A stretch of DNA of 5,547 bases, from positions 1 through 5,547 of the forward strand of contig CAZGWK010000086.1 in NCBI GenBank assembly GCA_964529285.1. The letters run 5' to 3'. This stretch comes from SURF-21 sp964529285. GTDB lineage: Bacteria; Actinomycetota; Geothermincolia; Geothermincolales; RBG-13-55-18. The notes under the pieces were generated by a model. The model was not told the origin of the DNA. It made no database searches and saw only the letters and a list, made by a program, of their open reading frames with translations. Positions 1 through 4,803 of the stretch are shown here, one piece after another. A program made the position numbers and the translations under genes. Numbering within the stretch: the stretch's first letter is position 1; each line of letters opens with the position of its first letter.

Positions 1-34
1 GGAAATCGGCCTTTGGTTAACCTACCATCCACCG

Positions 35-126
35 GGGGTCAGGCCCGCACATCACCACATGACTCTGAAGCCATGCAGCGGGTAGAAGCGTTGCTTGGTC
101 ATGTGGAATGTGTAGGCGCTGACCCC
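35..126. repeat. 92-bp imperfect hairpin element with GGGGTCAG ends
   Basis: Two 29-nt arms (35-63 and 98-126) are inverted copies of each other. The outer 8 nt (GGGGTCAG / CTGACCCC) and inner 9 nt (CCACATGAC / GTCATGTGG) pair perfectly. Between them a CACAT motif is present in both arms but offset by one base. The 34-nt centre (64-97) can pair again through AAGC/GCTT. The left arm includes the GGGGGTCAGGCCCG core found at three other places in the window. Two inverted short repeats around a small spacer is the layout of a REPIN or small MITE mobilised in trans by a Y1 (RAYT/IS200-like) transposase. No transposase is visible here, so the mobilising enzyme is inference. A further GGGGTC at 140-145 pairs with GACCCC at 121-126. 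No gene is apparent in 1-177. Confidence 0.7.
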
Positions 127-177
127 TTGACCACAGGAGGGGGTCCCGAATCAGGCAGGAGCTGAGTTATGAGGATG

Positions 178-621
178 TCAGGTGAAGGCCCAGCTATTCG
201 CATCCCTTACAAGTTCGCCGGAGTTCATCCGTTCGTGAAGCGAAGCGCGCTTCTTCTCGAAGATGCCGTTGTCATGAATAACCAGTCCATCATGGAGGAT
301 GTCCCAGATCAGGGCGCCCTCGGCCTCGCCGAACTCCGACGAGGTCAAAGCAACCGGCTCCAGTGCGACACTGCCCGGCCAGCAGTCCAGGAGGACCTGG
401 ATGCGCTCGAAACGGTTATAGCGCTCGAAATCCGGGGAGAGCACCAGGATGTCGTAGTCACTGTCTTCGAGGTTGTCCCCGGTCGCCCTTGAGCCGAACA
501 CAACCATCGCCGCCACGGAGACGATACCCCTCACGGCATCGGTGAAGGCGCCGAGCAAAGCGCTGTCCAAAGCGCTGCCTATAGATGCTTGCGAACGAAT
601 TCCGCTATCTTTCCCTGACAT
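178..621 (-). CDS. Minimal nucleotidyltransferase (MNT) antitoxin of a HEPN/MNT pair
   Basis: 147-aa protein of the DNA polymerase beta-like nucleotidyltransferase superfamily. The signature is at residues 43-60: GSRATG, then S54-D55-Y-D57, so the GS motif and both metal-binding aspartates of the first active-site strand are intact. A further acidic position in the EPVALTSSEF stretch (about 80-90) may be the third carboxylate. Known MNT antitoxins (MntA) silence a partner HEPN RNase by transferring AMP to it; that role is inferred here from context. The ATG at 621 was chosen because AAGGA lies 9 nt upstream and the signature follows at normal distance. The frame stays open to 726, but the extra 35 residues are basic, unlike the family, and are read from inside the HEPN gene. 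It overlaps the end of that gene by 43 nt, implying coupled translation. It has no DNA-binding domain, unlike the second MNT protein. Confidence 0.87.
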   Translation of the reverse strand: MSGKDSGIRSQASIGSALDSALLGAFTDAVRGIVSVAAMVVFGSRATGDNLEDSDYDILVLSPDFERYNRFERIQVLLDCWPGSVALEPVALTSSEFGEAEGALIWDILHDGLVIHDNGIFEKKRASLHERMNSGELVRDANSWAFT

Positions 622-965
622 TCCTCTAGTTCCTTGATGATATCTTCGCTGTAGAAGTCCTTTGGGGGCCCGCCGACGCCATTGGGATAACGAGACATGA
701 TGTAATGCCCGTCGAGTTTCTTGCACTCCTTGGAGATCTCAGCGGTGTCGATGCCCATCGAGCTCAGCAGTTTCTCGATCTGCACGCAAGAATGGGTGCG
801 CGATTCCCTGCCCTTTCGCAGCAGCAGCGCCTTCAGCGCCTTCTCGGCGGATTGCTGCAGGTGGAATGCGGCGCCCTCGTAGAGGCCCTCCTTGTTGAGG
901 GACGAAGCCATTTTGCGGTCCCTCTCCGCTGCTTCCAGCCACCACTTTATTTCCTGTCGCATCAT
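579..965 (-). CDS. HEPN-domain toxin of a HEPN/MNT pair
   Basis: 128-aa all-helical protein with HEPN family landmarks. The start is tryptophan-rich (W8-W9, AAERDRKMA). Next comes the helix AAFHLQQSAEKALKALLL (32-49), then R53-ESRT-H58, which fits the Rx4-6H RNase motif, and finally H87-Y-IMS-R92-Y-P near the C-terminus. HEPN proteins of this type act in the cytoplasm as RNases, often on tRNA, and are neutralised by the MNT partner; activity here is inferred. Start choice lies between ATG codons at 965 and 962, with GGGGGT just upstream as a weak ribosome site. It is the first gene of its transcription unit, behind an extended -10 promoter, so the toxin precedes the antitoxin. Its last 43 nt overlap the MNT gene. 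The length is typical of short HEPN proteins and nothing looks broken. Confidence 0.87.
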   Translation of the reverse strand: MMRQEIKWWLEAAERDRKMASSLNKEGLYEGAAFHLQQSAEKALKALLLRKGRESRTHSCVQIEKLLSSMGIDTAEISKECKKLDGHYIMSRYPNGVGGPPKDFYSEDIIKELEECQGKIAEFVRKHL

Positions 966-981
966 CTTACCCCCACGCCAA

Positions 982-990
982 TTATAGCAG
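982..990 (-). promoter_or_regulatory. Extended -10 promoter for the HEPN-MNT pair
   Basis: On the minus strand this reads TGCTATAAT, a perfect extended -10 (TGn plus TATAAT). No convincing -35 lies 16-18 bp upstream, which extended -10 promoters can tolerate. The predicted start of transcription near 975 leaves a leader of only about 10 nt before the ATG at 965. The HEPN mRNA may therefore be nearly leaderless. Confidence 0.6.
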
Positions 991-1012
991 GACTTGCGGA
1001 TAGATCAGCCAC

Positions 1013-1030
1013 GGCCGGGGGGTCCGGCCG
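1013..1030. repeat. GC hairpin with 7-bp perfect stem
   Basis: CGGCCGG (1013-1019) and CCGGCCG (1024-1030) form a perfect stem closed by GGGT. It resembles a shortened, rearranged copy of the adjacent 34-bp repeat (GGCC plus a G run plus TC). It lies between the two TA modules, just upstream of the HEPN promoter. It has no T run on either side, so it is not a classical intrinsic terminator. Confidence 0.6.
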
Positions 1031-1034
1031 AGGC

Positions 1035-1068
1035 GGCCGGGGGGTCAGGCCCGGCTTTCGGCCTGGAG
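1035..1068 (+). repeat. 34-bp GC-rich dispersed repeat, copy A
   Basis: Identical over all 34 bases to the repeat at 2186-2219. It contains an inverted repeat (GCCGGG, 8-nt loop, CCCGGC) and a second weak pairing (AGGCC/GGCCT) towards its end. It lies 6 bp beyond the stop codon of the second HEPN gene and in the same orientation as copy B, so the two enclose that TA module as direct repeats. In minus-strand RNA its hairpins could protect or partly terminate the upstream transcript, but no T tract follows. Confidence 0.9.
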
Positions 1069-1074
1069 CTCCTC

Positions 1075-1524
1075 CTATTCCTCCAGCGCCTTCGTATAGC
1101 TCTTAGGCAGAAGGAAGAGAATCTCGTCGAAGTAGCTATGAGCGAAGGCAGAAATATGTGCGATCTCCTTTCGGGACACTATGCCCCTTGTCTCATAGAC
1201 CGCCCGGTTGCGCTTCTGACGCATTTTCTGGAGTTTCTCAACGTCGTCTTTCAACGCATCGGGAAGGGCTTCTTTCATGAACCTGAAGACATTCAAATGC
1301 TTGCTTTCGCTTCTCGGCCGGTATCCCAGGAAGTTCATATAAGCGACGGACGCCTGGAGGATACCGTTGTAGGCGATGCTAAAAGCCCAATCCCGGTCGA
1401 TCGGAGCAACGCTTGAGGATATTGAGATGTCGTGTCTTGCCGCTCGCAGATGCTCTATGATCTCGCTTTGCGGTACCTCAGCGCGCTCGATCACCCTTTT
1501 CTTTAGAAGGTCTTCGAAGGACAT
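1075..1524 (-). CDS. HEPN-superfamily protein, toxin partner of the winged-helix MNT
   Basis: 149-aa helical protein. It carries a helix with AYNGILQASVAYMNFLGYRP (51-70), a conserved H76, and the motif R102-QK-R105-N106-RAV-Y110 near residue 105. This resembles the RNxxxH core of HEPN RNases with tyrosine in place of histidine. I have seen RN-xxx-Y in other members of this branch, so it may be a subgroup feature rather than damage, but RNase activity is less certain than for the HEPN at 579-965. The ATG at 1524 was chosen because GGAG sits 6 nt upstream; the in-frame ATG at 1554 has no usable spacing. It overlaps the end of the MNT gene by 47 nt and is its only co-transcribed partner. The assigned role, toxin held by the MNT protein, is inference from this pairing. 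A stand-alone nucleotide-binding complex is an alternative. Confidence 0.82.
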   Translation of the reverse strand: MSFEDLLKKRVIERAEVPQSEIIEHLRAARHDISISSSVAPIDRDWAFSIAYNGILQASVAYMNFLGYRPRSESKHLNVFRFMKEALPDALKDDVEKLQKMRQKRNRAVYETRGIVSRKEIAHISAFAHSYFDEILFLLPKSYTKALEE

Positions 1525-2113
1525 CTTCGTCTCCAACGATGAATATTTTTGCATTCTTCATGATATCGGTTACGAAAGAGTCTTTTTTTCTGGCGCGATC
1601 TCGCCATTCCGAGAAATCGATTACTACGTAGTTGACCTCTCGGCCCAACTTTTTCTCGCACTTTGCGACCGCCCTGTGGATGTCATCCACCGCGACGTTC
1701 CCGATAACCATCAGATCGATATCAGACCTGGCATCCTCGAGGTTCCTCGCCACCGAGCCGTAGATGAATGCAGCTGCGATATTCAATCCCTGCAGCTCTC
1801 GCCTCAGTATGTCTCCCAACCCCACCGTCTTCATGACGATGGCCTTTATCTCCGGATAGAGGAGAAAATCCTGGTTCACCGAATAGAACTTGACGTTGGC
1901 CTCCTTCCTGCTTTGCAGGAGTCCGGCATTTTCCAACCGCTTGAGTTCCCTCTGTATGGATGAAGGATTGGCGTCGAGGGCCCTTATAAGTTCGTTGTAA
2001 TGGATGCGCTCACCGGGATGGGTGACAAACCAGGTGATCAGCTCAACCCTCGCCTTCGACGTGATCAGGGACGACAGCAACTTTACCACCGCTCGTTTCG
2101 TTACCGATAACAC
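1478..2113 (-). CDS. Winged-helix DNA-binding domain fused to MNT nucleotidyltransferase (antitoxin/autorepressor)
   Basis: 211-aa two-domain protein. Residues about 20-85 form a winged helix-turn-helix like ArsR/MarR-type regulators: LITWFVTHPGERIHYNELIR, then NPSSIQRELKRLENAGLL as recognition helix, then the wing ending VKFYSV. Residues about 110-200 are a minimal nucleotidyltransferase with F-I-Y-G119-S120-VAR and S130-D131-I-D133-L, so the catalytic signature is intact; VNYVVIDF follows as a later strand. The start is GTG at 2113, preceded by a poor CAGG ribosome site; no other start fits before the winged helix. The family role is antitoxin by modifying the HEPN partner. The fused domain predicts binding to its own promoter, where AAACAGTAC is repeated 21 bp apart. 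It is first in its operon and overlaps the HEPN gene by 47 nt. Confidence 0.88.
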   Translation of the reverse strand: MLSVTKRAVVKLLSSLITSKARVELITWFVTHPGERIHYNELIRALDANPSSIQRELKRLENAGLLQSRKEANVKFYSVNQDFLLYPEIKAIVMKTVGLGDILRRELQGLNIAAAFIYGSVARNLEDARSDIDLMVIGNVAVDDIHRAVAKCEKKLGREVNYVVIDFSEWRDRARKKDSFVTDIMKNAKIFIVGDEDVLRRPSKEKGDRAR

Positions 2114-2121
2114 AGCCTGAC

Positions 2122-2151
2122 AAACAGTACATTATTTATACTAAACAGTAC
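2122..2151 (-). promoter_or_regulatory. Two direct operator-like repeats upstream of the winged-helix MNT gene
   Basis: The 9-mer GTACTGTTT (minus strand) occurs at 2151-2143 and again at 2130-2122. The copies are 21 bp apart, close to two helical turns, so both lie on the same DNA face. They fall at and just after the predicted transcription start, a position where binding would block initiation. The winged-helix domain encoded directly downstream is the obvious candidate ligand. Confidence 0.62.
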
Positions 2152-2156
2152 AAATA

Positions 2157-2184
2157 ATAATATCAATATTATACATGTTGTCAA
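2157..2184 (-). promoter_or_regulatory. Sigma70-type promoter for the winged-helix MNT/HEPN operon
   Basis: On the minus strand a perfect TTGACA (-35, 2184-2179) is followed after 16 bp by TATTAT (-10, 2162-2157, five of six consensus). Initiation is expected near 2150, giving a leader of about 37 nt to the GTG at 2113. The -35 lies 1 bp from repeat copy B. A 7-bp inverted repeat (ATAATAT at 2157-2163, ATATTAT at 2166-2172, centre CA) overlaps the -10 and may be an additional operator. Confidence 0.65.
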
Positions 2185-2185
2185 A

Positions 2186-2219
2186 GGCCGGGGGGTCAGG
2201 CCCGGCTTTCGGCCTGGAG
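2186..2219 (+). repeat. 34-bp GC-rich dispersed repeat, copy B
   Basis: Perfect match to copy A at 1035-1068, in the same orientation. It abuts the -35 box of the winged-helix MNT operon. Its left flank (CAAAGGCC) also resembles the flank of the inverted copy at the right end of the window (CAAAGCC on the minus strand), so the repeat unit probably starts a few bases before the 34-bp match. Confidence 0.9.
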
Positions 2220-2268
2220 TAAGACCAGGGGGTTACATCATCCACACTCGCATCTATGGAGCCGCCTG

Positions 2269-2346
2269 GGGGTCGTATCTTCGTTCTTCGGTTCCCTCCT
2301 GAACCACGGCTGGAATCCACCGACTTCCCGATCATCAGCAGCCATG
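2269..2346 (+). repeat. Left part of an inverted-repeat element truncated by the assembly gap
   Basis: Starts GGGGTCGTATCTTCG. Its first 21 nt recur inverted at 2447-2467 with a single mismatch. The whole stretch is also related to 4517-4596: 22 of the first 24 bases agree, followed by conserved ACCAyGGCTGG and, about 60 bases from the left end in both copies, GATCAT. It is therefore a dispersed non-coding repeat family in this genome. Open frames running from here into the Ns are not genes. Confidence 0.75.
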
Positions 2347-2446
2347 NNNNNNNNNNNNNNNNNNNNNNNNNNNNNNNNNNNNNNNNNNNNNNNNNNNNNN
2401 NNNNNNNNNNNNNNNNNNNNNNNNNNNNNNNNNNNNNNNNNNNNNN
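2347..2446. other. Assembly gap of 100 Ns
   Basis: Exactly 100 unknown bases, the customary placeholder for a scaffold gap of unknown length. It is bounded on both sides by inverted copies of one repeat end, so the missing sequence may be the rest of that element and could be much longer than 100 bp, including a transposase gene. Confidence 0.95.
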
Positions 2447-2467
2447 GAAAAACGAAGATACGACCCC
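2447..2467 (-). repeat. Right inverted end of the gap-spanning element
   Basis: Read on the minus strand it begins GGGGTCGTATCTTCG and matches 2269-2289 at 20 of 21 positions. With the left end it defines terminal inverted repeats of an element of about 200 bp or more (2269-2467 plus unknown gap length). The 78 bases between it and the decarboxylase stop codon contain no recognisable terminator. Confidence 0.75.
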
Positions 2468-2545
2468 GTTGCACTTTGCAGCTCTCGGGTTACAGGTGTC
2501 GGGGAAAGGAAGTTCACGAGCTTGGCCGCCGTCCGCCTGAAGTCC

Positions 2546-4186
2546 CTAGCCGGTCCTCTTCCTGAGCTCACGGGTCAACTTCCTGAGCCTCTCCGATGTG
2601 TCGTGCTTTCCAAGCTTGACGTCGATGATGGTGGGGGAGGCGTCGTTGATCCGCGCGGCCGCGAGAGCCCGGGAAAGCTCGTCTTCCGTGGAGACGGTGT
2701 AGCCCTCCCCGCCGCCGATGACCCGGACTATCTCGGCGTAGCGCCACGCGGGGACGTCGTTGAACGGCCCGTCGGCCATGGGGCGGAAAGTCCCGTAACC
2801 GGAGTTGTTAAGGATGATCACGATGGGGCTCAGGCCATGCTTGAGGCTGACCGAAAGCTCCATTCCGGTCATCTGGAACGAACCGTCGCCGGTTAGCACG
2901 AGCGGCCTCCTGGCCCGGTCAGAGAGCTGGACCCCAATCGACGCCGGGACCCCGAAGCCGAGAGAGGCGTAGTACGCCGGTGAGATGAACTGAGCGTTAC
3001 CGTGCAGCAACAGGTCGAGTGCGCCGAACAGCGAATCACCCGCCTCCGCGATGACATCCGTGTCTTCCTCGAGGAAGCCGTTGATGCACGAGAACAGGCG
3101 GTTCACGGTCACGGGTCGGCCGTCCTCTGCAGTGAATGGCTCGAGGACCGGCCTGCGAGGACCGCCTTCTCCCGCCGCCCCCAGGCGCGTCCCGGGCAGC
3201 GCAGCCGTCAGCGCTTCGAGGAACTGCCTTATCCCTACGTCCGCAAACCCCATGCCCTCGAACATGACTCCGCCGGAGAAGACCGCGAAGCCTTTGCGGG
3301 CATCAAGGTTGTGAGTGAATATCCCGGTGGCCAGGTCGGTCGTGAGCGGTCCGATCAGGATGACACAGTCCGAGCCCTCGACGGTTTCGCGCACCTCTTC
3401 CGGGCTCAGCGCACCGGCGTAGACCCCCATGAACTGCGGGTGCGACTCTGAGATAGCAGACTTCCCGAGGACTCCGGTCACGAATGGCACCCCCGAGCGC
3501 TCCAGGAACTCGAGCATGAGTTGCTGCAGGCCGAACCGGTGGACCTCCAGGCCGACTACCGCGACGGGTCGCCGGGCGGAGGAGAGCATGTCTAGCGCCC
3601 GCCTGACCGCCTCATCGAGGGATTCACTGCTTTCCTGCGAGGATCGCTCCACGCCAGGACTCATGGGCGACGCGGCCTTGACGCGGACCATGTCGCGCGG
3701 CAGCTCGATGTAGCCGGGCCGCCTCGTTTCCATGACCGCCGCGATGACGCGGTCTATATCATCCGCAGCGGTCCCGGCGTCGTTCAGCACCGCCTGCGCG
3801 CACGTCATCTCCCGGAAGACGTTGAGCTGGGTGTCGAAGGAGCGCACCTTGTGGTGGAGCAGGGGGTCAAACTCCCGCTCTGACACGCCAGGGGCACCGC
3901 TGATGACCAGTACCGGCGAGCTCTCCGCGTAAGCCTGGGCGGTGGTGTTGGCGAGCTTGAGGCCCCCGACCCCGTACGTCACGCACACCGCCCCGAAGCC
4001 CGAAACCCGCGCGTAGGCGTCCGCCGCGAAGCCCGCGCTCTGCTCGTCGCAGGTGTTGATTACCTCGAGCGGGCTCTCGCAGAGCTCCCTGTAGAAGCCG
4101 AGCACGTAGTCGCCCTGGATTCCGAAAACGTGCCTGATTCCGGAACCCAGCAGGCTCCCTGTCAGGTACTCCGAAACGGTCGCCAC
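2546..4186 (-). CDS. Thiamine-diphosphate 2-keto acid decarboxylase (pyruvate/indolepyruvate/phenylpyruvate type)
   Basis: 546-aa cytoplasmic enzyme of usual family length, expected to turn a 2-keto acid into an aldehyde and CO2. The N-terminal pyrimidine-binding domain has GIQGD26Y, the cofactor-activating E48 (TCDEQSAGFAADAYAR) and the H111-H112 pair (LLHHKVRSFDTQ). These match D27, E50, H113 and H114 of Zymomonas pyruvate decarboxylase. A central domain spans about 190-340. The C-terminal domain has GDG433-435 and N460-N461, the Mg-diphosphate motif. The position of Zymomonas E473 is F467 (NNSGYGTFRP), and the tail (FND.P.WRYA) resembles Azospirillum-type phenylpyruvate/indolepyruvate decarboxylase, which also lacks that glutamate. 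An aromatic substrate is thus plausible but unproven. The GTG start at 4186 has GGGGGTG 5 nt upstream; the longer TTG start at 4225 only translates repeat sequence. The gene stands alone between TA modules. Confidence 0.88.
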   Translation of the reverse strand: MATVSEYLTGSLLGSGIRHVFGIQGDYVLGFYRELCESPLEVINTCDEQSAGFAADAYARVSGFGAVCVTYGVGGLKLANTTAQAYAESSPVLVISGAPGVSEREFDPLLHHKVRSFDTQLNVFREMTCAQAVLNDAGTAADDIDRVIAAVMETRRPGYIELPRDMVRVKAASPMSPGVERSSQESSESLDEAVRRALDMLSSARRPVAVVGLEVHRFGLQQLMLEFLERSGVPFVTGVLGKSAISESHPQFMGVYAGALSPEEVRETVEGSDCVILIGPLTTDLATGIFTHNLDARKGFAVFSGGVMFEGMGFADVGIRQFLEALTAALPGTRLGAAGEGGPRRPVLEPFTAEDGRPVTVNRLFSCINGFLEEDTDVIAEAGDSLFGALDLLLHGNAQFISPAYYASLGFGVPASIGVQLSDRARRPLVLTGDGSFQMTGMELSVSLKHGLSPIVIILNNSGYGTFRPMADGPFNDVPAWRYAEIVRVIGGGEGYTVSTEDELSRALAAARINDASPTIIDVKLGKHDTSERLRKLTRELRKRTG

Positions 4187-4285
4187 GCAAACACCCCCGG
4201 TTTCATCAAGACGGTCGCCACGCAAACACCCCCGGTTTCATCAAGACGGTCGCCACGCAAACACCCCCGGTTTCATCAAGACGGT
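4176..4285. repeat. Three tandem 35-bp repeats carrying the decarboxylase ribosome site and start codon
   Basis: Perfect units lie at 4181-4215, 4216-4250 and 4251-4285, with a further ACGGT at 4176-4180. On the minus strand each unit contains ATG, GGGGGTG and a GTG start. Because 35 is not a multiple of 3, only the unit nearest the gene is in frame. Starts in the second and third units give peptides of 19 and 16 codons that stop at 4162 and 4206. The in-unit ATG at 4206 would give 14 codons, also ending at 4162. Exact identity suggests recent duplication by slippage or unequal exchange. Confidence 0.95.
4192..4198 (-). promoter_or_regulatory. Ribosome binding site deciding the decarboxylase GTG start
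   Basis: GGGGGTG on the minus strand, 5 nt before the GTG at 4186, matches six of seven bases of GGAGGTG. No in-frame ATG exists near the expected N-terminus, and family proteins begin close to this point, so this site fixes the start. Identical sites recur 35 and 70 bp upstream. Confidence 0.65.
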
Positions 4286-4516
4286 CCCATCTTCCATTTC
4301 GCAGCCTGATCGAGCCGGCCGCTAACTGAGTGCGGGTTTTCGGCACTTTCTTACGCGGAACAACCCATCCGGGCCGCAGAACGTACCTGAGATTGCAACA
4401 ACACTGGCGATCGGCTGACAACAGCCTCCCGAGCCCGACGGGCAGGCGACAACTCGGATTATCTAACTGACATTTCCCATGGGCATCTCCTGATGCCATA
4501 ATCTTACCAGGGCTTT
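4286..4516. other. Intergenic region upstream of the decarboxylase
   Basis: No convincing gene. It should hold the decarboxylase promoter on the minus strand, but no good -35/-10 pair was found. A perfect small hairpin lies at 4482-4497 (GGCATC, TCCT loop, GATGCC) without a T tract. On the minus strand CCCG and CGGG tracts near 4430-4445 could also pair. An open minus-strand frame crosses this region and runs through the tandem repeats; it is not treated as coding. Confidence 0.5.
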
Positions 4517-4596
4517 GGGGTCGTGTCTTCGTTTTTCGGTCACAAACCATGGCTGGCTGGCTAGCATCGATTGCCGGATCATGAAAGAAAACATGG
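4517..4596 (+). repeat. Second copy of the GGGGTCGTrTCTTCG dispersed element
   Basis: Begins GGGGTCGTGTCTTCG and parallels 2269-2346: 22 of the first 24 bases agree, followed by shared ACCATGGCTGG and GATCAT at about the same distance from the left end. A degenerate inverted end may be present at 4662-4678 (GAAAAAGAAGACATGAC), which would make an element of roughly 160 bp. That right end is much weaker than the one at 2447-2467. Confidence 0.65.
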
Positions 4597-4803
4597 CCAC
4601 CTCCCCAGCTATCCGACAACTTGAGGAAGAGGAGGGAGAGGAGGAGGCACGGTGCGAAGGCGAAAAAGAAGACATGACGGAGGCCCAGGGAATACCGGGC
4701 CATTTTCATACACACCTGACCAACCTTTGCTGGCTAGCACCGGTTGTCACCGCTCCATGTTATAACATAAACATTATATATAACATTATAAAGGAACCTG
4801 CAT
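4597..4803. other. Gene-free stretch before vapBC
   Basis: Contains a purine-only GA-rich tract near 4623-4647, a GGCCC/GGGCC inverted repeat at 4682-4701 with a 10-nt loop, and an 18-nt segment at 4729-4746 matching 4556-4573 at 16 positions. An AT-rich block follows (about 4757-4792) with TATAACAT at 4761 and 4779 and ACATTATA at 4771 and 4783. TTGTCA at 4744-4749 could be a -35 for a second, weaker promoter using this block. No coding sequence is supported. Confidence 0.45.

Noticed and set aside
622..726. Longer start for the minimal MNT gene, adding 35 residues
   Set aside because: The added part is read from HEPN coding sequence in another frame, is rich in arginine, and the ATG at 621 has a better ribosome site.
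1020..1068. Intrinsic terminator after the HEPN gene
   Set aside because: Strong hairpins exist but there is no T tract on either strand, so only a general structural role can be proposed.
994..1963. Plus-strand open frames opposite the winged-helix MNT/HEPN operon
   Set aside because: They are antisense to two recognisable protein families and match nothing themselves.
2238..2571. Open frames running through the run of Ns on both strands
   Set aside because: They exist only because N codons are not stops; the flanking sequence is an inverted non-coding repeat.
2522..3932. Several plus-strand open frames opposite the decarboxylase
   Set aside because: They are antisense shadows of a GC-rich gene with well-conserved catalytic motifs on the minus strand.
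4176..4285. Possible CRISPR array
   Set aside because: The 35-bp units are directly adjacent with no unique spacers and no cas genes, so this is a simple tandem repeat.
4206..4715. Minus-strand 169-codon open frame with a hydrophobic N-terminal stretch
   Set aside because: It runs through the dispersed repeat, a gene-free region and the tandem 35-bp repeats, has no good ribosome site and resembles no family. The hydrophobic part is the reverse of a GA-rich tract.
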